From DSXH01 sp020724325 (GTDB taxonomy: Bacteria; Bacteroidota; Ignavibacteria; Ignavibacteriales; Melioribacteraceae): a stretch of DNA of 64,000 nt. Within the stretch, counting starts at the first letter, position 1, and every line of letters begins with the position of its first letter. The position numbers and the translations under genes were made by a program. Below, in pieces: positions 34,236 through 44,398 of this stretch. A model generated the notes under the pieces. That model did no database searches, had not been told where the DNA came from, and worked only from the letters and a program-made list of their open reading frames with translations. The stretch spans positions 1 to 64,000 of the forward strand of contig JBFLYW010000016.1 of assembly GCA_040756515.1 (NCBI GenBank), in the 5' to 3' direction.

Positions 34236-34766
34236 ATGAAAAAAAAGTATGTAACTGTATTCGGAAGTTCTTTGCCAAAGCCGGGCGATGCTGAATACGA
34301 GATTGCTTATCAGCTCGGTAAAAAATTTGCTGAGGCAAATTTGAATGTCTGCTCGGGCGGTTTTCAGGGTATTATGGATGCAGTCTCTAAAGGTGCCAGC
34401 GAAAATGGAGCCGAAGCAATTGGTGTAACTCTGGATTTCTACAATTTAACTCCAAGTAAATATATTAACCGCGAAATTAAATGCCATACATTGTTCGAAC
34501 GGCTTGGCAATCTTCTGGAAATTGGCGATGCTTATGTTGTCCTTCAAGGCGGAACGGGAACCCTTGTTGAACTTTCCTTAGTATGGGAGTATATGAATAA
34601 AAAAATGATTTTGGATAAACCCTTTGCGTGTCATAGCAAAATGTGGAAAGATATTGTAGAGATAATGGAGATTCAGATTAAAAAAGAAGGAAGAAAAAAC
34701 GGATTGATAAAATGTTTTGATGATATAAACGAACTGGCAATTTATATCACCTCGTCTTTAGTGTAA
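34236..34766 (+). CDS. LOG-family protein (nucleotide phosphoribohydrolase)
   Basis: 176 residues. Motifs VCSGGFQGIMDAVSKGA and LQGGTGTLVELS correspond to the GGGxxGxM and PGGxGTxxE motifs of the LYSINE DECARBOXYLASE-LIKE/LOG family, with Q in place of P in the second. Family members release nucleobase from nucleoside monophosphates. It follows the previous gene by one base and its end overlaps the convergent glycosyltransferase gene by nine. Confidence 0.85.
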   Translation: MKKKYVTVFGSSLPKPGDAEYEIAYQLGKKFAEANLNVCSGGFQGIMDAVSKGASENGAEAIGVTLDFYNLTPSKYINREIKCHTLFERLGNLLEIGDAYVVLQGGTGTLVELSLVWEYMNKKMILDKPFACHSKMWKDIVEIMEIQIKKEGRKNGLIKCFDDINELAIYITSSLV

Positions 34767-35825
34767 ATTATCTTTAATAAATTCAGCAGCTTTTTCGTAA
34801 ACGAGATCAACATCCAGCTCCTTAATACATTTGAATTTTTGATCACTTCGGCTGCAAATTAAATGTTTGGGTGAATAATAAAAACAAGGCGAGCATTCGA
34901 GGTTAATTGAAGCAATCTTGTATTCGGTCTGCCACGGATAAATATAATTTTTATTTGTAGGACCAAGAATTGCAACAATTTTTAATTTAAGTGCTGCGGC
35001 TATGTGCATAAGACCGGAATCGTTTGTAATGAATAATTTACAGTGCTTCATAATAGCGGCTGTTTGCAAAATGGAATTGGTTGTAACAGTACTAATCATA
35101 CTACTATTTGTAAGCCGAACAATTTCTTCTTTTACAGGTTCTTCTTCGGGACCTCCGAATATTAAAATATTTGCCGAATAATAATTGATTAATCTTTGGG
35201 CAAGGAGGGCAAACTTTTCTGTTTCCCACCTTCTTTTTTCGTGATTTTTAAGAGGAGAACATCCGGGGTGAAATCCAAGGATTGTTTCATTGTTAATTTT
35301 GTTGTCAATAAAAAATTGTTCTGCAAAATCAATATCGTTATCAGATAATATCAATTGAAGCGGAGGAATAGAAACAGTTTTTTTACGGCTCAAACGTTCA
35401 CACAATAAAATGTTCTCTTCTACGTTGTGAAGCAGATCGTTTTCGGTTATTAAAATATTATTCAAAAAAGAAAGATTAATTTTTCCTCTGCGTAAATAAT
35501 TTACAGCCGCTCTTTTTTTTGCTCCAATTATGAAGCTTATTAAGTTGTATTCCATTCTATTGGATGGATAAACATTAATAGTAATATCGTATCGGTTGCG
35601 CAGCTTTAGTACAAAAGCAAGCGAATCAGTTTTAGAAGAGTTCAGAAAATTGTGACAGAGCACTTTATTAACGCCGGGTAGTTTTTCATAAATATCTTTA
35701 ACTCCCCTGTACATAGCAAGAATGTCAATTTGTGCTGAAGGAAAATCCTCGTTTAATTTTTTTAACGATGGTGTGAACATTAACGCATCGCCTATTCCCG
35801 ACAATGCAATAATTAGGATTTTCAT
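34758..35825 (-). CDS. Glycosyltransferase family 9 (heptosyltransferase-like)
   Basis: 355 residues with the GT9 features: KILIIALSGIGDALMFTPSL at the N-terminus, GFHPGCSPLKNHEKRRW in the middle, and FITNDSGLMHIAAAL with ILGPTN in the donor domain. GT9 enzymes add heptose from ADP-heptose to LPS core. A cysteine-rich tail (CSPCFYYSPKHLIC) is common in the family. HldD, which makes the donor, is encoded at 58456. Confidence 0.9.
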   Translation of the reverse strand: MKILIIALSGIGDALMFTPSLKKLNEDFPSAQIDILAMYRGVKDIYEKLPGVNKVLCHNFLNSSKTDSLAFVLKLRNRYDITINVYPSNRMEYNLISFIIGAKKRAAVNYLRRGKINLSFLNNILITENDLLHNVEENILLCERLSRKKTVSIPPLQLILSDNDIDFAEQFFIDNKINNETILGFHPGCSPLKNHEKRRWETEKFALLAQRLINYYSANILIFGGPEEEPVKEEIVRLTNSSMISTVTTNSILQTAAIMKHCKLFITNDSGLMHIAAALKLKIVAILGPTNKNYIYPWQTEYKIASINLECSPCFYYSPKHLICSRSDQKFKCIKELDVDLVYEKAAEFIKDNLH

Positions 35826-35960
35826 ACTGAACTAAATGGATTAGAAATTATCTCAAAAGTAATTGTACAAATAAAAAATCTGTTTAGGTCAGCTGAAATC
35901 ATATTTTATCTGTGTGCAATTTTTTGATAATTTTACTTTTGAAACAACCTCGTTGAAAAA

Positions 35961-38864
35961 TTAATTAATCTTTAGTTCCCTTCCGGTTACTTCGGATGTA
36001 TCCTTTCCGGCTTGTTTTCTATACTGTTTTATCAACTCCTGAATTTGCTGATCTTCCGGCAGCATGGCTTGTAACCCAATCAGAAGATTAATTGCCTCGT
36101 CGTATTTTCCCAGATAATCGTAATGCGTTAGGAGAATGTCGTAAGGATTATACCAGCTTGAAAAATCGCGTGGATTGTTTTCGAGCGAACGTTTAGCCGA
36201 TTCAATTACTTCGTAAGCTAACTCTTCATATTGTTTTTTAGCGTCACTATTGTAATATATTTTTGCAACGTCGTGCTTAATTCTGTAATCCATTCCAACT
36301 ACGGTGCGTGGAATTCTCTTTTCCATCATATCGAGTGTTTCAATAACCTTTGATTTTTCTTTTGTCTGATATAAATAATGTAACGCTAATCTGATATATG
36401 CATTTCTATAATTCTGAACAAGACGTTCATGGTTCTCATCAAAAAAAATAGTTTTGTCATTTAATCCTCTAAGAAGAAAACCTGATTGAAATGTTTCGCT
36501 TATATCAATATTCTCGCTGAATAAATTCTTTCTAAGAATTTCTTCGTGAATGTATTCGAGGGATTGAGCTGGATTTTTCTTCGGAACAACGCGTAATGCC
36601 ATCCCTTCCATTTGTAAATAATCATCCAGACTTAGTCGGCTGTCATCCGAGCAGGTAACAGCGTAGTAAACAGGTCGTTCCCATTTGCTTTGCATAATAA
36701 TGTCTAAACAAACTAAATCTTGCGTTCTAATTGCTTTAGTATTACCAAATGTAACGCTGTTTTTCATTGTCCATTTCAACTTACCGGTTCTTATAATTGA
36801 AGTATCGGTAACTCCAAATTCGTTTATTATTTCTGGCGGAACATCAATTTGCAGCTCGGTTGGTTCCCAGCGTACCGGACTTAATCGATCGACCTCATCA
36901 TCAGAAAAACTGATGTCAACTTTTGGCGCTCCGTGAGGAGTAGTATTTTTCAGCTGTTTAATATACCAGTTAGTATTCAACAAACTCAGATTTGCAATTC
37001 TAACATCACGTCTTACACCTTCAACATCCTGCAGATACCAGAGAGGGAATGTATCATTATCTCCATTAGTAAATAAGATTGCATTAGGAGCAACGCTTTG
37101 AAGCAGATTGTATGCATAATCCCACGGAACGTAATTTCTGCTGCGGTTATGTTCAAAAAAATTTGCATTTAGCATGTTAACGGGAACAATAATAAAACCG
37201 ACTACCATAAACCCGGCAATAACCGGAGTAATTAATTTTATTTTGTAGAATCTTTCCCTTATCATTTCAATTAATCCGTTCATTCCAATTGCAATCCAAA
37301 TTGAGAAGACGAAGAATGCTCCAACGTAAAAATAGTCCCTTTCCCGCGGCTGCGGTTGCTGCTGGTTCTGATAAAATGCAGTCAGGTATCCTAAGAAAAT
37401 AAACATCACAAGAAATACAGAACCCATCTTCCAATCACGCTTGAAATGGTAATACAATCCGAAAAGTCCTATCATAAAAGGAATTCCAAAAAGATCCTTC
37501 CAATCAACACCCGAATCCTGGTATGTAGATTCCCTTCCAACGTAATTCCATAACAAGTATCTGTTGAACATGTGATCCATCTGGTAAGTCCATAAGAAGT
37601 CGAGATCGCTTGAGTAGTCCGAATATATTTTTAATTGATGTGGTTCACTGGAAAATCTTCGTTTGAATGTAGGAAAATCACCGTATTGCTCTCTATTTAA
37701 GTACGATTCAAGTTCAGTAAAAGTTTTAGGACTGTTCATGTTAATAGGAGGTTCCTGGTTAGCGCGGATAATAGTCATTGCATAAGAAGTAGTGCCTATT
37801 AATGCAAATAGGAAACATTTCAGAATCAGGTTTAATGTTTCTTTCCCTTTTTTAGAACTCCAGATAATTGCACCAATTGTAGCTCCTAAAATTACTCCAA
37901 GTACAAGCAAGTCTATAACCGTGTTATTTCTTCCTATCATAGTTATAATTTTCGGGATATACTTTACTATTCCCGGGTAGACGGCAATAAGTGTAACTCC
38001 GCCTATAATTATTGGTATATAAAAAGAATTTCTTTGAAATATTTTTTTGAACATTACACTCATAAAGACCAAGCTTACAATAGCCATCACCAATAAAAAT
38101 CTGGAATCAACCATCTGATACTCTTCGGGTGTTGGCGGTTCTATGCCGGTTTGTGAAGCCCACATTATTGCACCAACAGCAAGAACTATTGAGGCATGAA
38201 CAAGAAAGATGAAGCCGGTTTTCTTTAACACAACTTCATCGGTTAAATATTTTCTGAAAATAACAACCATTACAACAGGAACAATAGCAAGAACTGCCAT
38301 AAGGTGCACGCCGGTTGAAAGTCCGATTAAGTATGCAATTAAAATCAAATATTTTTCGTTATCGGGCTGATTAGCTTTCTCGTTCCACTGAACCATTAAC
38401 CAAATAACAAAAGCAATAAAGAAGGTTGAAAAAGCATAGACTTCGGCTTCAACAGCATTGAACCAGAATGTATCGCTGAATGCTAAAGAAAGTGATCCAA
38501 TTGCTGCAGGTATAAAAACTGTAAGTGCTTCAAAATTGTTTTCGGCATTTTTTTTCTTATAGAGTTCTATCAGTTTAACTGCAACCAGGTAGAGGAACAT
38601 TACTGTAAAAGCACTCGATAATACAGAAATCATGTTCACTCTTAAACCGATATTATCTGCGAATGGAATCATAGAGAAAATTCTGCCAAAAATTAAAAAT
38701 AGTGGCGTTCCTGGCGGATGAGGAACCTGAAGTAAGTATGACGATGCAATAAATTCTCCGCAGTCCCAAAAAGAAACTGTGGGCTGAACTGTCATTAAAT
38801 AAACGATTAAACTGATTAGAAATACAGCGAATGCGATAAACCGATTTAAAATTTTGTTGCTCAT
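35961..38864 (-). CDS. DUF2723 membrane protein, probable glycosyltransferase
   Basis: About 967 residues. The start is set at the ATG at 38864 (GGTGA upstream) rather than the TTG before it. The N-terminal DUF2723 domain has SFWDCGEFIASSYLLQVPHPPGTP followed by about ten helices, then a soluble domain with helical TPR-like pairs at the C-terminus (KYDEAINLLIGLQAMLPEDQ). The family is related to protein O-mannosyltransferases with GT-C fold, acts at the outer face of the inner membrane and is widespread in Bacteroidota. The D in WDCGE is the expected catalytic residue. Confidence 0.9.
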   Translation of the reverse strand: MSNKILNRFIAFAVFLISLIVYLMTVQPTVSFWDCGEFIASSYLLQVPHPPGTPLFLIFGRIFSMIPFADNIGLRVNMISVLSSAFTVMFLYLVAVKLIELYKKKNAENNFEALTVFIPAAIGSLSLAFSDTFWFNAVEAEVYAFSTFFIAFVIWLMVQWNEKANQPDNEKYLILIAYLIGLSTGVHLMAVLAIVPVVMVVIFRKYLTDEVVLKKTGFIFLVHASIVLAVGAIMWASQTGIEPPTPEEYQMVDSRFLLVMAIVSLVFMSVMFKKIFQRNSFYIPIIIGGVTLIAVYPGIVKYIPKIITMIGRNNTVIDLLVLGVILGATIGAIIWSSKKGKETLNLILKCFLFALIGTTSYAMTIIRANQEPPINMNSPKTFTELESYLNREQYGDFPTFKRRFSSEPHQLKIYSDYSSDLDFLWTYQMDHMFNRYLLWNYVGRESTYQDSGVDWKDLFGIPFMIGLFGLYYHFKRDWKMGSVFLVMFIFLGYLTAFYQNQQQPQPRERDYFYVGAFFVFSIWIAIGMNGLIEMIRERFYKIKLITPVIAGFMVVGFIIVPVNMLNANFFEHNRSRNYVPWDYAYNLLQSVAPNAILFTNGDNDTFPLWYLQDVEGVRRDVRIANLSLLNTNWYIKQLKNTTPHGAPKVDISFSDDEVDRLSPVRWEPTELQIDVPPEIINEFGVTDTSIIRTGKLKWTMKNSVTFGNTKAIRTQDLVCLDIIMQSKWERPVYYAVTCSDDSRLSLDDYLQMEGMALRVVPKKNPAQSLEYIHEEILRKNLFSENIDISETFQSGFLLRGLNDKTIFFDENHERLVQNYRNAYIRLALHYLYQTKEKSKVIETLDMMEKRIPRTVVGMDYRIKHDVAKIYYNSDAKKQYEELAYEVIESAKRSLENNPRDFSSWYNPYDILLTHYDYLGKYDEAINLLIGLQAMLPEDQQIQELIKQYRKQAGKDTSEVTGRELKIN

Positions 38865-38876
38865 CAAATCACCAAA

Positions 38877-39125
38877 TTATTGATTGGAATTATTTTCTGC
38901 TTCTTCTGAGGGTTTCTTGAATAAAAAATCTAAATTCTTCTTCTCTCTATTAATATGATATTTTTCGTGCAAATCTATCAACTTTTGCATGGAAAGTTTA
39001 TCCAGTTCCTCATCGTCTTTATCTCTTTTTACAAGCATTTTGTAGTCTTTAAGCTCATTAGAATTGAACTTCTTCTCGTATTTCTTAAGTATTTCAAAAT
39101 ATCTTTTCTGCTCGCGTAAAACCAT
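38877..39125 (-). CDS. Small charged helical protein
   Basis: 82 residues, rich in Lys, Glu and Asp with a likely coiled coil (REQKRYFEILKKYEKKFNSNELKDY). No family recognised. It lies 12 bases before the DUF2723 gene on the same strand, so the two are likely co-transcribed. A regulatory or accessory role cannot be stated. Confidence 0.65.
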   Translation of the reverse strand: MVLREQKRYFEILKKYEKKFNSNELKDYKMLVKRDKDDEELDKLSMQKLIDLHEKYHINREKKNLDFLFKKPSEEAENNSNQ

Positions 39126-39222
39126 TTGTTATACTCATCAAGTAAAAAATGCGAGTCAAATTAATCAAAAAAACAAAGAATAAAAAACTATATTGAGCAG
39201 ACAAAATTTGGGAAATCAAATA

Positions 39223-39867
39223 ATGATAAATGTTTACAAAAGCAGCCGCCCTTTAGTTTCCGTTGTGATGCCTACTTATAACCGTGCATCTTATTTTAAA
39301 CGGTCTATCTGCTCTGTATTGAATCAGACTTTTACTGACTGGGAACTTGTGGTTGTTGATGATGGCAGTTCCGATAATACATTCGAAATTGTTAATGAAT
39401 ACGTAAATCAATTTGTGAATGTACGGTATATAAAACACTCTAACCGGAAAACACCATTAACAATTAATGCCGGTTTACTTGCTTCTTGCGGAAATTATAT
39501 TACTTTTCTTGATAGTGATGATGAATATAAACCAGATCATCTTAAACTTAGAATTGATTTTATGATAAACAATCCGTCGATAGACATAATCCACGGAGGA
39601 ATTGAAATTATTGGCTATCCGTATGTCAAAGACAAAAATGAACTCTCAAAAGAGATTCATATTTCCGAGTGTATTGTTGGAGGAACGTTCTTCGGAAAAC
39701 GACGCGTTTTTTTCGAACTGGATGGTTTTCAAAATCTTGCTTACAGCAACGACTCAGATTTTTTAGAACGAGCTGAAAATAAATTCAACATTTCAAAAGT
39801 TTTTTGGTCAACATATATCTATTATAGAGATACACCAGACAGTATTTGCACAACAATTAGAGGTTAA
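39223..39867 (+). CDS. Glycosyltransferase family 2
   Basis: About 214 residues from the ATG at 39223 (GGGAA upstream); the TTG at 39193 has no site. GT-A fold motifs are clear: VSVVMPTYNRASYFKRSICSV, VVVDDGSSDNT, FLDSDDEYKPDHL (the DXD) and GGTFFGKRRVF. The chain is short, ending soon after the catalytic domain, and has no membrane helix. The sugar and acceptor are unknown. Confidence 0.9.
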   Translation: MINVYKSSRPLVSVVMPTYNRASYFKRSICSVLNQTFTDWELVVVDDGSSDNTFEIVNEYVNQFVNVRYIKHSNRKTPLTINAGLLASCGNYITFLDSDDEYKPDHLKLRIDFMINNPSIDIIHGGIEIIGYPYVKDKNELSKEIHISECIVGGTFFGKRRVFFELDGFQNLAYSNDSDFLERAENKFNISKVFWSTYIYYRDTPDSICTTIRG

Positions 39868-40003
39868 AATAGAAGACCAAAAAGGAAATATTTACCAAAA
39901 AATTAGCGTGTTACACAGAGTATTATGTAAGACAAAAATTATTAGTCTTTTCTTTGTGCAACTTCAAATTAAAAAATTACTTTTTGGTCTCCATATTTGC
40001 AGA

Positions 40004-40510
40004 TTATTTTTCTTTTTTATAAAAGAGAACTAAATAAACTGAAAGTAAAATAGTAACAACAAGCTGTAAATAAATAGGCGTTGAAATAAGTTCGCCTTCA
40101 ATTAATCCGAAGCTAATCATTCCAAATTTAACGGCATAATAGAATATTTTGCTTAGTACTATACTTGATAGAATTGCAAAAAAAGAATTCTTGAAGTAAT
40201 TAAGAAGAATAGAAAAAAGAAATAGATTCAGAAGTAATTCAGAACTGATAAGTACTGCTTTAATTATAGACGGATGTGCTGAAATAATAAATGAAAATAA
40301 CGGCAAAAGAAGTGCTATAATATAACTGTTTTTTCTTGATGTATGAACAATAGAAATGATAAGCATAATTCTCATCGGCTCTAACATATAGATAGGCAGA
40401 GCTAACATGTGAGAAAGAGCTGGTGCTAAGGTAATAAACAGGATTGCCAGTAAATCAATTAATATGGTTCGCAATTTAGTTTTGGAAAGAGTTAAAGCTA
40501 ATGTGTTCAT
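40004..40510 (-). CDS. Integral membrane protein, about six helices
   Basis: 168 residues, nearly all hydrophobic, with a polar RK or KK boundary (HTSRKNSY, YKKEK at the end). Size and helix number would fit the S component of an ECF transporter, but no substrate signature is recognised and no A or T component lies near. It is transcribed away from the DUF362 gene. Confidence 0.72.
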   Translation of the reverse strand: MNTLALTLSKTKLRTILIDLLAILFITLAPALSHMLALPIYMLEPMRIMLIISIVHTSRKNSYIIALLLPLFSFIISAHPSIIKAVLISSELLLNLFLFSILLNYFKNSFFAILSSIVLSKIFYYAVKFGMISFGLIEGELISTPIYLQLVVTILLSVYLVLFYKKEK

Positions 40511-40602
40511 TTTTTAATCCTCTTTTCTAATTTCCTTGAATGCAATATAATATATTGATATGTTTTAGACACAAAAATCGTAATGTAAAATTGTAGGATG
40601 CC

Positions 40603-41520
40603 ATGAAGAGAAGAAACTTTCTTAAGACAGCCGGACTGTTATCGGGCGCAGCACTTGTTAAGCCCGGTTTTTATGGAAACTTATTTGCAAGAAACAGCTA
40701 CTCAACTCAGAACTATGATTTGGTTGCAATTAAAGGCGGGGAACCGGATACGATGTTTGACGAGGCGATTAAACAATTTGGCGGAATGAAATCCTTTGTT
40801 AAGAAAAACCAGAAGGTTGTTGTTAAACCGAATATTGGCTGGGATGTAATACCCGAGTTAGGTGCTAATACTAATCCAAAACTGGTTGGACGCGTTGTTC
40901 AGCATTGTTTTGACGCGGGTGCAAAAGAGGTTTATGTATTCGACCATACTTGTGACGATTGGCGCCGATGTTACGCAAACAGCGGTATTGAAAGAGCTGT
41001 TAAAGAAGCTAAAGGAACAATGGTGCCCGGAAATAGCGAAAGTTTCTATAAAGAAGTTGAGGTTAAAAAAGGGAAGAAACTTACTAAAGCTAAAGTACAC
41101 GAATTAATTCTGGACTGCGATGTGTTTATAAATGTTCCTATTCTAAAACATCACAGCTCAACTCGCCTAACAATTAATATGAAAAATCTGATGGGAATTG
41201 TCTGGGACCGCGGATACTGGCATAGAAATAATTTACATCAGTGTATAGCAGATTTTGCAACCTACGACCGTAAACCTGATTTAAATATAGTTGATGCATA
41301 TTATGTAATGATGAGGAATGGTCCGCGCGGTGTATCTAAAGCCGATGTTTCAACGATGAAATCGCAGATAATTTCTACAGATATGGTTGCTGCAGATGCC
41401 GCGGCTGCAAAATTATTCGGCGCCGAGCCAGATACTATTCCGTATATAAAATATGCCGCCGAAATGAGTGTTGGCAGAATTGATCTTAACTCGCTTCAGA
41501 TTAAGAGAATAATTCTCTAA
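40603..41520 (+). CDS. DUF362-domain protein with Tat signal
   Basis: 305 residues. The N-terminus is a twin-arginine signal (KRRNFLKTAGLLSGAALV). The body is a DUF362 domain (VVKPNIGWDVIPELGANTNPKLV, HHSSTRLTINMKNLMGIVWDRGYWH, DMVAADAAAAKLFGAEP). Many relatives carry ferredoxin domains; this one does not, but the next gene, 55 bases downstream, supplies six clusters. The function of the family is not settled; an exported redox partner is inferred. Confidence 0.88.
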   Translation: MKRRNFLKTAGLLSGAALVKPGFYGNLFARNSYSTQNYDLVAIKGGEPDTMFDEAIKQFGGMKSFVKKNQKVVVKPNIGWDVIPELGANTNPKLVGRVVQHCFDAGAKEVYVFDHTCDDWRRCYANSGIERAVKEAKGTMVPGNSESFYKEVEVKKGKKLTKAKVHELILDCDVFINVPILKHHSSTRLTINMKNLMGIVWDRGYWHRNNLHQCIADFATYDRKPDLNIVDAYYVMMRNGPRGVSKADVSTMKSQIISTDMVAADAAAAKLFGAEPDTIPYIKYAAEMSVGRIDLNSLQIKRIIL

Positions 41521-41575
41521 TCCTAATAATGTTTTATTTTTACTATTCTTCCAAATGAGTATGGTAAGTTTATAA

Positions 41576-43147
41576 ATGAATAATTCTCTCCTCCGTAAAA
41601 TCAGAATTACTCTATCTATTATTTTTGTTATACCAACAACATTCGTTCTTATTGATTTTACGGGACTTCTGCCTGAATCTGCAATTAATGGAATAATATA
41701 TTTTCAATTCGTTCCGTCTCTTCTAAAATCAATAATTGTTTTTTCATTCCTTACTACAGGATTTATTCTGGTCTTATTACTTACAATTTTTTTCGGCAGA
41801 GTATATTGTTCTACAATTTGTCCGCTGGGATTTTTACAGGATGTTGTTAATTATATTTCGAGAAAAATTAAAAATAGGAAACGAAGATTCTTATTTAAGA
41901 AAGAAAATAAGATACTGCGCTGGACATTTTTGGTAATACCGGTAATAATATTTTTATTCGGAAGTTCATTAGGCATTGCTCTGCTGGATCCTTATAGTAT
42001 TTATGGAAGAGTTGCCGGAAATTATTTTAGACCGGTATATATCTTTGGTAATAACATTGCCGCTTCAATTCTGGAATCATTTAAGATGTATTGGATGTTT
42101 CCATTCGAAATACATGCATTCAATCTAATGCCGTTTTTAATTACAACGCTCATACTTGGACTTGTAATTTATATGTCTTTTACAAATGGAAGGTTGTATT
42201 GTAATACTGTTTGTCCCGTTGGTACATTATTAGGGTTTATTTCCCGCGTTTCCTTTTTCAGAATACAGATTGAAAAAGAGGATTGTCTAAATTGCGGTGT
42301 TTGTGCAAAGGATTGTAAAGCAAATTGTATTAACAGCGATGAAATGAGTGTTGATATGTCAAGGTGTGTTGCATGTTTTAATTGTGTTAAATCATGTCCA
42401 ACTGATGGCATTAAGTATAAACTTGCCAATCCACTTCAATTCAACGAGAAAAAAAAGTTAGATGAATCCAAAAGAAATTTTTTAATTGCCGCCGGAATAT
42501 ATCTATCAACACTATCAACGGTTTTAGGTCAGGTTAAAAAGAAGATTGTAGCAAAGAAAGAGAGCACGGTTCCAATTTTTAGAGAGTATGCAATTTCGCC
42601 TCCAGGTTCTATATCGATTGATAGGTTTAACTCCAAATGTACAGCATGCCATTTATGTGTAAGTGCCTGTCCTACACAAGTTTTGCAGCCCTCATTTTTA
42701 GAATATGGATTTTTTGGAATGATTCAACCGCGTCTGGATAACCTCGCCGGTTTCTGTAATTTTGAATGTAAAATCTGCACGGATGTTTGTCCTACCGGTG
42801 CAATTCTTCCTTTAGAATTGGGAGAAAAAAAATTAGTTCAGCTTGGAAAGGCGAAGTTTGTAAAAGAGAATTGCATAGTAGAAACAGAAAAAACCGATTG
42901 CGGCGCTTGCTCGGAACACTGCCCTACAAAAGCCGTTCACATGATTCCTTACCAGAATCAATTGTTAATTCCTGAAGTACGGGAGGAATTCTGCACAGGA
43001 TGCGGTGCATGTGAATATGCATGCCCAACCAAGCCATATAAATCAATTTACATTGAGGGAAACCCCGTTCATCAATTGGCAAAATTAAACCTTGAAAATG
43101 GTGTTCCGCAAAAAGAGGTCGATTTCAAGGAAGAATTTCCATTTTAG
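41576..43147 (+). CDS. NapH-like membrane polyferredoxin
   Basis: 523 residues. About four helices carry two CX3CP motifs (YCSTICPLGF, YCNTVCPVGT) as in NapH/CcoG-type proteins. They are followed by two ferredoxin clusters (CLNCGVCAKDC, CVACFNCVKSCP), then a second hydrophobic stretch with SKRNFLIAAG that could be a Tat-like or anchor segment, and four more cluster motifs (CTACHLCVSACP, CKICTDVCP, CGACSEHCP, CTGCGACEYACP). It probably moves electrons across or along the inner membrane from quinol or ferredoxin to the Tat-exported DUF362 protein. The double architecture suggests an NapH-type half plus a MauM/NapG-type half fused. Confidence 0.87.
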   Translation: MNNSLLRKIRITLSIIFVIPTTFVLIDFTGLLPESAINGIIYFQFVPSLLKSIIVFSFLTTGFILVLLLTIFFGRVYCSTICPLGFLQDVVNYISRKIKNRKRRFLFKKENKILRWTFLVIPVIIFLFGSSLGIALLDPYSIYGRVAGNYFRPVYIFGNNIAASILESFKMYWMFPFEIHAFNLMPFLITTLILGLVIYMSFTNGRLYCNTVCPVGTLLGFISRVSFFRIQIEKEDCLNCGVCAKDCKANCINSDEMSVDMSRCVACFNCVKSCPTDGIKYKLANPLQFNEKKKLDESKRNFLIAAGIYLSTLSTVLGQVKKKIVAKKESTVPIFREYAISPPGSISIDRFNSKCTACHLCVSACPTQVLQPSFLEYGFFGMIQPRLDNLAGFCNFECKICTDVCPTGAILPLELGEKKLVQLGKAKFVKENCIVETEKTDCGACSEHCPTKAVHMIPYQNQLLIPEVREEFCTGCGACEYACPTKPYKSIYIEGNPVHQLAKLNLENGVPQKEVDFKEEFPF

Positions 43148-43260
43148 ATTGATGCCGGTTTCAAGATATTTCAATTAATCTGGAAAAATCTGTTTAATCA
43201 GTTCTATCTGCGAGCAATCTATAAAAATTTATTTCTCAGCTGCCCTCAGCCATTGACTTG

Positions 43261-44238
43261 TTACTTCATAATTTCGTTAAACGTTTTTTCATCAACGGTA
43301 AGTAAACCGCTTGGAACTAACCGTGGAGTTAGAATCTTCCAGTTATTATCCTTACTAAAAATTTCTTTAAACATCGGTAATGCTTCATTTATTCTGCCGT
43401 TGTTTGCCAAAGTAACCGCAGTCCAGTATTTCATTTCAATATTATCAGGAAACATTTTCATAGCCGCAGAATATTCTGCCATTGCTTTATCCATTTCATT
43501 TTTTTCAACGGCAAGATCGCCGTTATTCATGTGTTCATAAGCGCGGTGGACAGATAGTAATCTTCTAAGTTCTATAAGAGGTTGTGGATGGTCGTCAACT
43601 CTTAGATCAACAATTCTATCTTCCCACACTTTTCCTGTTGATTTTCCTCTAACAACAAGCAGTGCAGCCGATTGCTTCCCTCTAATATCTCCTCCGGCAT
43701 TTTCAGCTGCTTCAAGTGCTGTAAGCATTCTCTCTGCTAATTTTCCTTTCGAATTTTTGAATGATTCTGCCATTGCCGGCCAGACATTATAATTTAACAT
43801 AAGATTTGCCTGAACAGAAAAATTTTCTTCAGCAATATTACCTGCAGGTTGAATGCACTTTACGCCGGTGTATGATGCAGCTCTTCCTTTAGAGTCAAGA
43901 ACTGCTAATTGTCTAAAATCCCTTCCGTCATCACTACTGATTAGTTGATCAACTACTTCTTGCGGACTCTTACCTTGTTTAAGCAATTCTAACCCTCGCG
44001 GACCAAAAGAAGCATTAACAAATGACTGGGTTGCAATTACACCAACGCCAGCTTCACCCCAGCTTACAATAGTTCCTACTGAAAACCAGTGGGATTGAAC
44101 CGCAACTCCCATATCACCTGTTTGAGGATCAAATGCAACAATTGAATAAGTGTGTGCAAATGGTTCGTTCCTCAAATATGTTTGTGCATGTGTTATAATC
44201 GTGATTAAAACGATCAACAAAAACAATTTTACTCTCAT
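43261..44238 (-). CDS. DUF1028 Ntn-hydrolase-like exported protein with TPR tail
   Basis: 325 residues with a signal peptide (MRVKLFLLIVLITIITHAQ). The DUF1028 core starts at TYSIVAFDPQTGDMGVAVQSHWFSVG and includes WGEAGVGVIATQSFVNASFGPRGL. The C-terminal 90 residues hold TPR-like helices (NGDLAVEKNEMDKAMAEYSAAMKMFP is cut here to EKNEMDKAMAEYSA). The family resembles Ntn hydrolases; its substrate is unknown. GGAG precedes the ATG. Confidence 0.88.
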   Translation of the reverse strand: MRVKLFLLIVLITIITHAQTYLRNEPFAHTYSIVAFDPQTGDMGVAVQSHWFSVGTIVSWGEAGVGVIATQSFVNASFGPRGLELLKQGKSPQEVVDQLISSDDGRDFRQLAVLDSKGRAASYTGVKCIQPAGNIAEENFSVQANLMLNYNVWPAMAESFKNSKGKLAERMLTALEAAENAGGDIRGKQSAALLVVRGKSTGKVWEDRIVDLRVDDHPQPLIELRRLLSVHRAYEHMNNGDLAVEKNEMDKAMAEYSAAMKMFPDNIEMKYWTAVTLANNGRINEALPMFKEIFSKDNNWKILTPRLVPSGLLTVDEKTFNEIMK

Positions 44239-44398
44239 AATTACTCCGATTGTTTTTTACAAATTAATCTTTATCAATTTCTTTAACAACATTAATAGCA
44301 GAGTTAACTGAATCCGGCAATAAGCTTATTTGCTAATGAATTAAAAGAGGTTTATTTTCGAACCCCATAAATATTCAACAGAATTCAACGGAGATAAA

